Of a DNA stretch of 64,000 nucleotides, positions 40,301 through 47,249 are shown one piece after another (the first letter of the stretch is position 1; every line of letters begins with the position of its first letter). Source of the DNA: Panorpa germanica (Eukaryota; Arthropoda; Insecta; Mecoptera; Panorpidae); contig OY783223.1 of the NCBI GenBank assembly GCA_963678705.1, positions 496,001 to 560,000 on the forward strand, given 5' to 3'. The position numbers and the translations under genes are program-made. The notes beneath the pieces were generated by a model. That model saw only the letters and a list, made by a program, of their open reading frames with translations, did no database searches and was not told the DNA's origin.

Positions 40301-43300
40301 TTTAACTGTTTCCTCGCTACTTCTTTCTTCTCCTGCTTCCCTTCACTGCCTCTTTTAGTACTTCCTCTCTCTTCCGGTTCCTTGAGCAACCCAGCCACTA
40401 GCTTATTTATTGTCTTGTTTTTCCTTTCCTTTTTTCTATTTCCGCCATCCACCTCTTTTCTTGACTGCCTCCCTTTAATAGCTGGCCAATAATCCTTTCG
40501 CTCGCTACTTTTTCCCTACACTCAAACTTAATGTGCTCCAGTGTTTCGTCCTCCGTTCACTTCTATTCAATAACATTTTACATTTTATTTATTATTACTA
40601 CCTAAACTTTGAAACCCACTATATGCCATATCCTGTCTATCGCTAAACACACTGGCCACCTCGGACATCCAATTTATCAAAAGATACTCCTTCTTCGTTT
40701 CCGCTCCTTTCCTTTCTCCTTCCTTGCTTTCTTTCAACAATTCCTTTATATATTCCAATGTCTCCTCCGCTTCATTACACTCTATGTAACCTCTTCCTTC
40801 CCATTCTTCCCAGTATTTGTTTCACTTCTCCTAATTTCCTATTCTGAATCCCGCCATTTTTTGATTAGTTATTAATTCATATTTTAGGTTCGTGAAGCTT
40901 ATTGATTGCGATCACGAATTTGAAGTGTCTGCATTGGACAAGCATTTCCACGTTGAAAATGATCAGAATACATCAACTCCTGTGAACATGAATTTGTGTC
41001 CCACCTGCAAAACTCCTGTAATGAGAACACCGCGTTATGCCAATCAAGCGAAACAAGTTCTGAGAGACTTGCAAGAAATAAAGTTAAAAGTATTTGGGAC
41101 TCAAGCAAACAATGCAAGAGCTGTCATAGATTTGCATAAGTTAGTTTTACAGTTGCGAAAGGATAGTACGGATTTATGTAAAGGTATGTCTATACGAGTA
41201 TTTACCTATGATTTAAATTGTTTGAGATTCGCCATATTCAACATATACAATTAAGGCCTCGTAGTTCACTCTGTTTCAGACTACCATTCTCCTTTATTTC
41301 GGTAGAAATAATGTTTCCAATATGTAAATAAAGGTTGAAATATAATTTCTATTGGAATAAAAGTTAATTCCATGACCTTAAGCAGGTTCCCAAGGTCGTG
41401 CTCAACCTACAGGAAAATCTCCCTATATTACCTAACATGTTAATTACATGTGTACAATAGAAAAATAGTTGATATGCAAGGCTCTGTTCATATGAGCAGA
41501 AATAAAGAAATAAAAAAGAATCACAGCGCCTCGTTTTTTTTTTGATCTGGCAATGTTACATTCTTACATATACCAAGATACGACTTGCGTTACGTTGGAT
41601 TTTAGTGTATTGAAATGTTTGAAATTCCCGCGCAGCATGGCGTTATCAAGTCACGATTATTTAGTCGAAAGACATCAAAAGTAGCTGACATATTTTAAAA
41701 AAAAGGAATACGTCTTGCGTTACTTTATTTACAGGACAATATTTTTCATGTTTTCAATTAATGATTCTAAATTTTTTAAAACATTTGTGAGAAAATTACC
41801 ATTATTATGTTCCAAAACATCCGTTTTTTACATAGGCCAATGTAGGTAGGGTTCGTATGAAAAAAATGAATTTTTTTAACCGCAATCATATGGGTTTCTT
41901 GTCCTCTCCCGATAGGTATATAAAACTGTAATACATAAAATATTGGAGGAGTTACGGTGCTTTTAAAAAACATTAAATTCACTTTTACTTAGAGTAAATA
42001 TCTTCAATCCTTTCTCCTGTAAAATATAGTAATTGCGACATAGTGTTCTTTGCCCCTGACCCGCAAATATATATATTGTTTCAACTTTGGCGGGGTCACA
42101 GCTATCCTCTTCAGCTTTTAACACCAAAGGTTAAAAACTTGTATGGCGTTTAGGGGGATGAAGGGAGTCTACTTCTCGAACCTTCTGTGACGACAAATTT
42201 ATAGGTGCGAGCGAGTGGAGTGAAGGGAGCTTGATTCTCGAACTTTCGATATATGCCGTACCACGCACGCGACTTAGGTTCTTTTAATTACCGAACGGAA
42301 GTAACTATTTTCACTATATGGTCGCGTTGTAACTAAATAAATAAAGAATTGCCACAATTAAAATGAGAACAAGGATTTACACTATTTACAAATTTTATTT
42401 AATATCACAGAAAACAATTTACAACCATGTACAACTATTTACATCTACTATTAAGTACTTCATTTAGCTTGTTCATTCCGGTACTAATAAATGACCAAGC
42501 TATTTCGTATGCGAATACAGCAGAGGTAAGGTAAATCTAAGGTCTACAGTCTAAATAATCATTTCTGCCAATTACGAATAATATTTCACAACTATAATTT
42601 TCCTATGTATATATATATAATTATTGTTACGAATTTGCGGGTGTCTAAACATATTAAAATTGCTACTACACTAAGATATGCACCTACGGCGGCTCCAGGT
42701 GGTCTCACAACCTGATCTTTTTGCACACAATACCGTGAGCCAGTACTCGTTGAGGTTTTGTAATAATTTTAAGCAAGTTATAAATATTTTGCGTGCTCCA
42801 ACGGCTGGATATATTCATACCGGTTGACAATAGATTTCGCTTGAATTACCGAATACCGCAGAGTAAAATTTGAAATAGAGTGGCTGGCGGACCCTTAAAT
42901 TATTTTTGTAGAAGAATCATTTTAATTATTTAATATGTTTTCATATTTATTAAAATAATAATTTGAAATGATTTACAGATTTGCCGCTGTGTAAAATTCT
43001 ATTTGACAGTTTGATTTCTCAATTAGCACCGCCTCCAAAAAATCGGCGTCCACAAAATCGCCCACGTCAAGATTTAAGAAAGGAAAATATCATTCAGAAT
43101 CGTAATGTCGTGGAAATTATTTTACAAATACAAAAAATGCATGAAGTTATCAAAAATACACCGACAGACATTCGTAAATCTTTTAATTCACAAATATATA
43201 AGATATTGGCACCTGTTCAAGAAGTTCGGCATAAAATTACAGATCAACACATTGTGGATATCAGTCTTGAATTACATCGAGCTTATTGGATTGCTCAACT

Positions 43301-43643
43301 GTGTAAATTGGAAGCCTGTAAGAATTTCCAGACTCTGCACGAAAGCCCATCACTTGTGTCTTTGTACGAGAAATGTAAATGTATCATCAATTCAGTGCAA
43401 AGATTTACAAGTGAAAAAGTAATGGAACTAGATCATGAAATGCAAGAACTATCAAAGCGTTTAGAATGCTTTATGGATATAGAAGCGCCTGATTTAATGG
43501 CCAACATAACAACAGTAAAGCAGGGCTCTTGCTGGTTCAAATGTTTGAAGGGTGGCCATCTTTATTGCACATCAGAAAAGGGGGATGCTGTGGAATGTCC
43601 AGAATGTGCTGCAGACAATACTGTAGAAGCAAAAAATACTTAA
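17135..43643 (+). CDS. ZNFX1: NFX1-type zinc finger-containing protein 1 (13 coding exons, 1998 aa)
   Basis: Complete gene assembled from 13 exons with matching phases. Approximate domain order: basic N-terminus (1-60); helical N-terminal region (70-265); conserved block FRLLREDF.CPLREGI (exon 4); SF1 Upf1-like helicase with Walker A GPPGTGKT (562-569), NHALDQF, motif II VEEAAE (~924), GDHKQLRP (~949), QHRM (~990), VDNYQGEEN (~1104) and VALSRAK (~1140); then NFX1-type Cys/His zinc fingers (about 1208-1680) and a C-terminal RZ-type finger (about 1960-1995: WFKC, GGHLYC, CPEC). All helicase motifs are present, so it is probably active. In mammals ZNFX1 senses dsRNA and restricts viruses; in C. 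elegans ZNFX-1 acts in small-RNA inheritance granules. A role in RNA surveillance or antiviral defence here is inferred from the family. Human ZNFX1 is of similar length (about 1.9 kb of residues). Short introns and TE-filled introns alternate. Confidence 0.95.
17160..18245. repeat. Degenerate tandem segments in ZNFX1 intron 1
   Basis: Related blocks with a shared core (ccttttgtttt...actgcatttt.tatgt) start near 17190, 17480, 17920 and 18060. The blocks near 17480-17640 and 18060-18200 are about 95% alike, offset by roughly 585 bp, and are followed by a second shared motif (ggttaaagttga). A weaker relative sits near 19890 inside the Harbinger element. No coding signal. Confidence 0.65.
18517..20211 (-). 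mobile_element. PIF/Harbinger element with transposase relic (ZNFX1 intron 1)
   Basis: TIRs GGCGCTTATTTTGCAACT and (reverse complement of the right end) GGGCCTTATTTTGCAACTC, flanked by TAA on both sides (18514-18516, 20212-20214), a TWA-type TSD. Length 1695 bp. It encodes a broken HARBI1-like nuclease on the minus strand. Subterminal sequence is rich in CGTCG motifs, including a perfect 16-bp inverted repeat (20141-20156 with 20168-20183). Confidence 0.88.
19085..19672 (-). pseudogene. Harbinger (HARBI1-like) DDE transposase relic
   Basis: Minus-strand pieces in family order: an N-terminal block (19520-19660, SFRFSKKIVKMIIATLKPH), a middle block (19290-19440, CMKGYQRVVGGQ, then SIHSVCDLIMKYL and KYIRFPK) and the first catalytic block (19090-19180, MQRVIGAADGTHIRIV; the D of DGTH is the first acidic residue). 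Stops and gaps separate the blocks and the later catalytic residues are not recognisable, so it is dead. Confidence 0.85.
20254..20290 (+). mobile_element. Left-end fragment of the GGCCTGTCTCAG MITE family
   Basis: AGCCTGTCTCAGTATGGAAC followed by tgtatttaag matches the first ~35 bp of the MITEs at 4232 and 10405. No right end is found nearby, so it is a truncated copy or an unrelated element sharing the TIR. Confidence 0.6.
20310..21060 (+). repeat. Interspersed repeat R, copy A
   Basis: Matches the segments 54560-54667, 58870-59263 and 60921-61105, which are one copy cut by a Copia and a hAT insertion. Shared landmarks are ctaaaaagtac, ggtttaaccttaccc, gaatcgggcag, tatgcatgtgtgcata, gaatagcccacatct and ggcttgaatata. 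No coding capacity recognised. Confidence 0.8.
21637..21759 (+). CDS. ZNFX1: ZNFX1 coding exon 2
   Basis: Acceptor tttccag and donor GTACAT. Starts in phase 1 (two bases complete the codon opened by exon 1) and ends in phase 1. Encodes a Ser/Thr/Arg-rich basic segment (GAIPKRRTQVNTAKNRSRG). Recognised by phase and composition rather than strong homology, so it is less certain than later exons. Confidence 0.7.
22205..22400. repeat. TA-rich low-complexity tract (ZNFX1 intron 2)
   Basis: Nearly pure A/T with tatata and ttatata runs, ending in a (TA)n stretch near 22338-22378. Open frames across it are low-complexity artefacts. Confidence 0.85.
23371..24023 (+). CDS. ZNFX1: ZNFX1 coding exon 3
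   Basis: Acceptor gtttctcag and donor GTGGGT; enters phase 1, leaves phase 0. Encodes RNGRPNQQRYESVG, a basic linker, then the helical N-terminal region (RKQQFLDFVKNTNKM, ILARLCEAAF, LVLFYKTIIDLLP). An ATG at 23355 would also open this frame, but the acceptor and exons 1-2 explain it better. Confidence 0.85.
24950..25712 (+). mobile_element. Internally deleted mariner element 1 (ZNFX1 intron 3)
   Basis: Inverted ends AGTTTGATAATTCAGTGACT (24950) and the reverse complement AGTTTGATAATTCAGAGACT (ending 25712). No clean TA duplication is visible. The element is about 760 bp, against about 1.3 kb for a full mariner, and contains only the two ends of the transposase gene. Confidence 0.85.
25026..25630 (+). 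pseudogene. Mariner transposase relic, N- and C-termini only
   Basis: N-terminus from about 25030 (EFRVLIKHYLFNKK, KNWFTEFRCGRTS, SGRPN, AEAVGISTEQIHNI) is the paired HTH region of mariner. After about 25334 the catalytic middle is missing, and the C-terminus follows in shifted frames (SDYFLFPNLKKW-like, GIKKLEKRWTKCVDLK) to a stop at 25628-25630. The DDD residues are mostly absent, so it is dead. Confidence 0.88.
25790..26166 (+). CDS. ZNFX1: ZNFX1 coding exon 4
   Basis: Acceptor tttctag, donor GTACGT; phase 0 to phase 2. Encodes the highly conserved pre-helicase block (PFLRPNIVKGAYSSVEHYLD, FRLLREDFVCPLREGI), diagnostic of ZNFX1. Confidence 0.95.
26274..26680 (+). repeat. 41-bp minisatellite, about 10 copies (ZNFX1 intron 4)
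   Basis: Unit cacagtttcacagaatttaa + gcatggttcacaaccttgtaa, repeated about ten times with a few substitutions (aattt/aagtt, gtaa/gtag). The array starts 107 bp after the exon 4 donor and nearly fills the short intron. Confidence 0.97.
26824..26986 (+). CDS. ZNFX1: ZNFX1 coding exon 5
   Basis: Acceptor gtcttatag, donor GTGAGT; phase 2 to phase 0. Encodes WTNSKRFMYGSLLCFTADNF and LFFGTVSDRD, matching the NSKRLLYGSL block of the family. Confidence 0.93.
26987..29725. other. ZNFX1 intron 5, no further feature seen
   Basis: 2.7 kb of AT-rich intron. I see no TE with recognisable ends or coding sequence and no tandem array. A minus-strand open frame at 27709-27897 has a weak repeat-like look but no family I can name. 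Confidence 0.4.
29726..29893 (+). CDS. ZNFX1: ZNFX1 coding exon 6
   Basis: Acceptor gttttcag, donor GTATTT; phase 0 to phase 0. Encodes the block with FLMIENEVYFEPYYHVLRAL and NFPMRNYIVDVQ, which aligns with the ZNFX1 segment FLMVE...YFEAYRHVLEGL. Confidence 0.93.
30594..32532 (+). CDS. ZNFX1: ZNFX1 coding exon 7 (helicase core)
   Basis: Acceptor attttttcag, donor GTCAGT (the open frame runs on to 32606, but the conserved sequence stops at VALSRAKQG). Phase 0 to phase 1. This single exon carries the whole SF1 helicase: Q-motif-like LNDSQYHAF, GPPGTGKT, VCYTNHALDQFLEGL, VIGMTTTSSA, IVIVEEAAEV, LIGDHKQLRPS, SVQHRMRPE, TILTTYTGQ, VVDNYQGEENKIILLSLVRS and VALSRAK. No stops or frameshifts over 646 codons. 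Confidence 0.97.
33039..33625 (+). mobile_element. Internally deleted mariner element 2 (ZNFX1 intron 7)
   Basis: TIRs CGAGGCATGTTTTTTAAGTA and the reverse complement of TACTTACTTAAAAAACACGC ending in CTCG, with flanking TA on both sides (33037-33038, 33626-33627). 587 bp long; a different mariner subfamily from element 1. Confidence 0.93.
33201..33526 (+). pseudogene. Mariner transposase relic (HTH fused to C-terminus)
   Basis: ATG at 33201 opens the HTH domain (RPADCEVRAVIRFL, KPIDIHREISEVYG, MVRKWVRAFKDGRTN). The catalytic core is deleted at about 33390, and the C-terminus follows in another frame (VQWLTSQAAEFYEEGIQKL, then NYVEK and stop at 33524-33526). Non-functional. Confidence 0.9.
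34010..34152 (+). CDS. ZNFX1: ZNFX1 coding exon 8
   Basis: Acceptor gtttttag, donor GTAAGT; phase 1 to phase 0. Completes the helicase end (GFYIIGDMDCL, WPKIKESL) and leads to the zinc fingers (LTLQCQIHP). Confidence 0.95.
34245..34362 (+). repeat. 59-bp tandem duplication (ZNFX1 intron 8)
   Basis: Two head-to-tail copies (tttcattgtcgg...acacttaaca), nearly identical, starting at 34245 and 34304; a recent local duplication. Confidence 0.95.
34530..35130 (-). mobile_element. Jockey-type LINE fragment, antisense (ZNFX1 intron 8)
   Basis: On the minus strand the frame reads IKPIRTY-like sequence then SANSNIEILQRFRSKTLRM, VVDAPWCITNERFHHDL and IPTVRQQIKRL, the post-RT region of Jockey-type ORF2, with stops. 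It resembles the LINEs at 5205 and 52310. Both ends are eroded. Confidence 0.8.
35765..36195 (-). mobile_element. R1-like LINE C-terminal fragment, antisense (ZNFX1 intron 8)
   Basis: The minus strand has a Glu/Lys/Arg-rich frame containing MIARFIQGNEERGGKYWE, CWMCGKEEKKLEH and LDLEETLQG, the C-terminal CCHC region seen in R1-type insect LINEs. On the + strand it shows as a C/T-rich block. It ends about 100 bp before exon 9. Confidence 0.65.
36294..36445 (+). CDS. ZNFX1: ZNFX1 coding exon 9 (first zinc finger)
   Basis: Acceptor attctaag at 36293, chosen over the AG at 36303-36304 because only the earlier one keeps phase 0 and the family sequence (VSTADDFMQVPNGGC). Donor GTTCGT is weak; ends in phase 2. 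Encodes the first NFX1-type finger (CGHFCASICH). Confidence 0.9.
36987..38009 (+). CDS. ZNFX1: ZNFX1 coding exon 10 (NFX1-type zinc finger array)
   Basis: Acceptor gtttttag, donor GTACTT; phase 2 to phase 2. Cys-rich throughout with NFX1-type repeats (LHPCNKLCSENCG, LPCGHSCVNTCH, LPCNHFCKLKCFESC, LDCGHLCANTC, LECGHACTGMC, LICQHPCEAFCGDAC). One uninterrupted frame of 341 codons. Confidence 0.97.
39033..39308 (+). CDS. ZNFX1: ZNFX1 coding exon 11 (last NFX1 fingers)
   Basis: Acceptor tctcgtag, donor GTAACT; phase 2 to phase 2. Encodes CPLQCGLPCKKCVKPC, CTMQCGQMCNRGPCNYPC and LPCSHPCLGFCGEECPTLC, the conserved last fingers. Confidence 0.95.
39490..40868 (-). mobile_element. R1-like LINE 3' region, antisense (ZNFX1 intron 11)
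   Basis: The + strand is C/T-rich because the coding strand is the minus strand. There it reads ETLEHIKFECREKVASE, ERIIGQLLKGG and similar Glu/Lys-rich pieces of an R1-type C-terminus, then a 3' UTR with gccgaaaggcgaac and an (AAT)n tract (39744-39780), then TGTAA-type repeats near 39490-39545. Frames are broken. The 5' end lies about 20-30 bp from the exon 12 acceptor. Confidence 0.65.
40888..41183 (+). CDS. ZNFX1: ZNFX1 coding exon 12
   Basis: Acceptor tattttag, donor GTATGT; phase 2 to phase 1. Encodes FVKLIDCDHEFEVSALDKHF and NLCPTCKTPVMRTPRYANQ, the RING-like CP.C block of ZNFX1, followed by a helical segment (QVLRDLQEIKLKVFG). Confidence 0.95.
41184..42978. other. ZNFX1 intron 12, no further feature seen
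   Basis: About 1.8 kb of AT-rich sequence. Around 41990-42330 there is a GC-richer stretch with accccgcc-like and gagtggagtgaaggg motifs that look like old repeat DNA, but I cannot assign a family. Confidence 0.4.
42979..43643 (+). CDS. ZNFX1: ZNFX1 coding exon 13 (helical region and RZ finger, stop)
   Basis: Acceptor gatttacag; phase 1 entry, stop TAA at 43641-43643. Encodes a long helical region (NVVEIILQIQKMHEVI, VRHKITDQHIVDISLEL, LDHEMQELSKRLECF) and the RZ-type finger (CWFKCLKGGHLYC...VECPEC). Candidate AATAAA poly-A signals lie further downstream, e.g. near 44145. Confidence 0.97.
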
Positions 43644-45250
43644 CATTGTAACTGTGTGGCATATTGTAATACCCTTTCATGATTTCTTCAGAGTAAATTA
43701 AATACTTGTATTGATATTTTTCTTAATTTTTCAACACATTCGCGACCGGTATTTCTTATTAATAGTTTCATATGAAATGAAGTATTTAAATGATATTGTA
43801 TTTGGCGGGGAGAGGAGAGCGCATTCCTGTTATAGACCTCTCACACATAGGCACATTTAGTGTGAGTCCTATATGGCTATATATAGAATATATGAAAATT
43901 ATGATTATATCATTATATATAAAAAATATATAAATTTTTCTAAGCATTATTATGTTATATTATATTTTCCTTTAATATGAAAATGTACATTTTATTTATA
44001 AAAAAAGAAATGTAATGTGCATTTAATGTTTTTTATTTTGCTTTGACATGGACTGTCATAAATAATTAAATGAAATTCTTACAAAATATTTACATTCCTA
44101 ATGTTTATTGTATGAGTTCGTAAAGCTATTCAAATATAAAAACAATAAAAGTTAACTTTGTGTTTTTAATAGTGATGAAACATGTTTTTTAACACTGGAA
44201 AATGTTTGTCTACGCTGTAAATTAGGAAACCAGCAAATAAAATAATAAAGATTTGTAATAAATAACGTACAATTAAGTTTAACTATTGATTAGCCATACA
44301 AGCTAATCAACCCTGCTTATCGGTTCGATCTAAGACACTTTTGTGTTCAATATAAAGCGCACGGGTGTTGCCATAACTATAATGTACTAGAATCTATCGT
44401 TGCCGATACTTAAAGTGTTATCTTACTTAGATGATAAAAAAAAAACAAACACATACATATAAAACAACAAAAAGAGCATATTTTCGATAATTTTTATTGA
44501 CGACGCAGTTAATACTTAATTATTTTCTTATTTACTACATGATCAAATAACATTTAGAGAATACTTTATAGAATTTTCATAATAAAATATCAAGAAATGA
44601 GGGATTAATAGCGAATTTCCGCAGACGTTATAAAAAACATTTTTGCGGTACTACTCATAATTCATCACTGGATTATCTAAAATCAAAAAACCAAAATGAT
44701 TTTATTAGTTGATAAGTTTCTGGAACTAACCCTTTCGAGTAATTTTTTTATTGGTTTTTTCAATTTTTTCCAGCAACATTTTTCATGTCATACGTTAAAT
44801 AATCTAAAAAAAAAAGACTCGACAGCGTTATCTTGCTCTTAATGTAAAGATAACGTGTGCAGAATTTCAAAAGGATCGGTGCAGTAAATTTTGAGCTAGA
44901 GAGGACACCGACTCTGAAAAAGCTATATGTGAGAAAAACGCTTGTAAAAGTTACACAGATTTTTACAGCACAAAGCAAATAATTTTTGTATACTTATACA
45001 GAATCATCGATGCCTCCTCTATAATGCGAAGGGCATTTAGCAAAGATGTCATGTGCATCTTTTTGCTCTTGTCTACGTCGAAGCTTATTGCTCCGCTCGG
45101 TTGATTCTAATGTTGTCCGTGCTCATTCATGAGAAGTTGTTCCTGTTTTGATATTCGTCTTGCTTGAAACCAGCAGAGCAAACCAGCTTGCATTAAAAAT
45201 ACAGGATGCTGCATTTGCAGCGATTTCAACAATAATTTTCATAATGAGTT
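43644..45250. other. ZNFX1 3' flank, AT-rich, with an interspersed repeat
   Basis: No ORF that I can defend. The stretch at about 44740-44960 (aaaaggatcggtgcagtaaa, gagctagagaggacaccgac) looks like a dispersed insect repeat, but no second copy lies in this window. Confidence 0.4.
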
Positions 45251-46633
45251 GGTGCAAAAAAAAATCTGGGCCCCTAACTAAACTGTTTAGGTTTTACAAG
45301 TCAGACATAAATATATATATAAATACTTTAAAGGTACAAAGCTATTAGTTTATCATACACTGCTCTTTATTGTGCACTGCATAGCACAGCAAAACTACTT
45401 ACTACATGTATGTGTACGAGAAGCTCCACAACGGTCAGAAAATTTCCATGGCTCCCTTCCTCACTTAAGTTTTCTCGATGTCCTCTTAAAGCCAATGAAC
45501 TCTTTGCTAGGGTAAATATGACATTGAATAACCTTTGAAGAACCATTTTCCAAAATGACGCTTCTTTACGAATTTCATTTTCAAGTTCTTTGTCGATAGT
45601 ATCATATTTTTTCCAAAGTTCATACACAGCACATGCTTCCGTAGGGTCACTTGAGAAACTGTGGTCTTTAATTCTTTCTGATAAATGGCTCCTTTCCTGA
45701 CGTTGTTTGCGCTTCAATGCACCACTAAGTTTCTTTTTTTTATCCATAATTTTAAATCTCTAATTTATGTCAAATTATTATTGTTAAAAATAATTAGGAT
45801 TTAGTAATTACAAATCATAAATCGATATAAGAACTGTTTATGTTACAAAGAACTGTATATCTCAATGACTTTTATATAACGAATGTCGTCACGCAGTGCC
45901 TTGGACCAACATGGACAAGTGTCTAAATCTATTACGTTTCTTTGGAGCGGGCTACTTCAAGCAGAGTAGACGAATGTGCATTCCAGAGTTGTTTATGTTA
46001 AGATTAGACTGAAACCAGAGTAGCTCCAGAGTTGTACTTAAAGTCTTAGAACGCAATATCGTTAACATTATGTTACAGGGAACAAGATAAATAATGTAAT
46101 GCTACGGTACCCCGACAAACAGTTTATATCGATTAAGGTCCAAACACAGTGAGACAGTCCTTTTTACTTATGTCACTCCTTCTATCTTATCCAGATCAAT
46201 TATTATGACTTTTTAATAGTAGACCAAAGGAAATATACATCTGCCTTTTCTGTATATTTTTAGCGATATTACGCTCTAAGACTCTAAGTATAATCCTGCA
46301 GCTACTTTTGTTTTAGCTTAATCTCAACATAAACAACTCTAGAATGCGTACCTCTGCCTGAGAGAATTACGTAATAGACTTAGACCCTTGCCTGGTCCAT
46401 GCTTCCCCCCTCCCTTATGTTCAGCGATAAATTTGTACACAAATGAGTATGAAATACACTCTCAATAAAAAAAAATCATTCCTATTTAGAATTGTCGGGA
46501 ATAAATATTTACTAAGAGTATTACTTCACTGTGAAACCGTTAAAATATAAATATAAGTTATAAAAGTCCGAGGGCCCCCTGAGCTTAGGGGCCCCGGTGC
46601 ACTGCACCGACTCGCCCATACCTAGCTACGCCA
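45251..46633 (-). mobile_element. hAT-2 family element, copy 3, with transposase N-terminus
   Basis: Left part (45251-45415) matches 15590-15760 and right part (46160-46633) matches 16048-16583 of copy 2, ending in CATACCTAGCTACGCCA. The outer left TIR (about 35 bp) is missing. Between them lies the minus-strand start of a transposase gene absent from copy 2. Together with copy 1 it shows the gene order of the family. Confidence 0.82.
45367..45747 (-). pseudogene. hAT-2 transposase N-terminal piece (ZMYM1-like)
   Basis: Open from ATG at 45747: a Lys-rich start (MDKKKKLSGALKRKQRQE), then KEASFWKMVLQRLFNVIFTL, LAKSSLALRGHRENL and NFLTVVELLV, the LAFRGH...NGNF-type block that precedes the catalytic domain in ZMYM1-like hAT transposases. 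The frame then runs into the deletion boundary, so the domain is incomplete. Confidence 0.85.
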
Positions 46634-47080
46634 GTGGGTTCAGGCACTCATTATTGTTTTGAGTGAAGCATCCAACACATCGTTCTAAAAGGGCGTCCTT
46701 ACTTAAATCCTCATAAATAGGTTTTCATTACTTCTAAAACAAACAGCGGAAGTGGTAGGAATTTTCTTTTTTTTGCGCTGTCAACACGAAACCAGACCGG
46801 AAAATCGGAGACTTACAACTCCATATTCTCGTTAGTTTTACTCCAATCGGCTTCAAATTTTCACAGAAGAATCCCAATATGTTATACATTATTATAAAAA
46901 ATTAAGAAAATAAAAATAAGATTATTAAAGCTTTATAACCCCCATATAATTGGTTCCATTTGCGATTTGCGTCCAATAATCCAGTGTAACTTTCTGCACT
47001 TAAGATGTAGTTGGTTAAGTTTTCCCGTGATATGCTGTTTATGGGTTAGGCTCTGCATCTATTACTTTTAGTGTGTTAAA
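46160..47080. other. hAT-2 right end and unassigned flank
   Basis: After the hAT-2 end at 46633, the flank to 47080 has no gene. It includes a dispersed-repeat-like stretch (ctccaatcggcttcaaattt near 46845) that I cannot assign. Confidence 0.35.
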
Positions 47081-47093
47081 TTTAATTACTAAA

Positions 47094-47249
47094 ATGCTTT
47101 TATTAGTGCTTTATTATTTGTCAGTTTTACTTATAATGCTAGCTGTTGGGACAGACGCCTTTGCTCAAGTACATTCAGGTATGATCATGGCAGATCAATA
47201 TTCAAACATGATTACGCAGGTTCCAATAGGATCACGCATGCGTCAGTAA
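47094..47249 (+). CDS. Candidate small secreted peptide (family member 2)
   Basis: ATG at 47094 opens 51 codons to TAA at 47247-47249. The first ~24 residues are a signal peptide (MLLLVLYYLSVLLIMLAVG, TDAFAQ), clearly related to the minus-strand exon at 3347-3548. A good donor (CAG/GTATGA) at 47178-47179 would end a 28-codon exon. The sequence from the exon end onward (gctcaagtacattcaggta) is also the start of each unit of the following satellite, so the array grew out of, or into, this exon boundary. Whether the gene is intact, spliced or dead is unknown. Confidence 0.4.
   Translation: MLLLVLYYLSVLLIMLAVGTDAFAQVHSGMIMADQYSNMITQVPIGSRMRQ

Noticed and set aside
39569-40492. Several Leu/Ser/Phe-rich ORFs on the + strand
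   Set aside because: They are the reverse of a Lys/Glu-rich LINE coding region; C/T-rich composition produces such frames.
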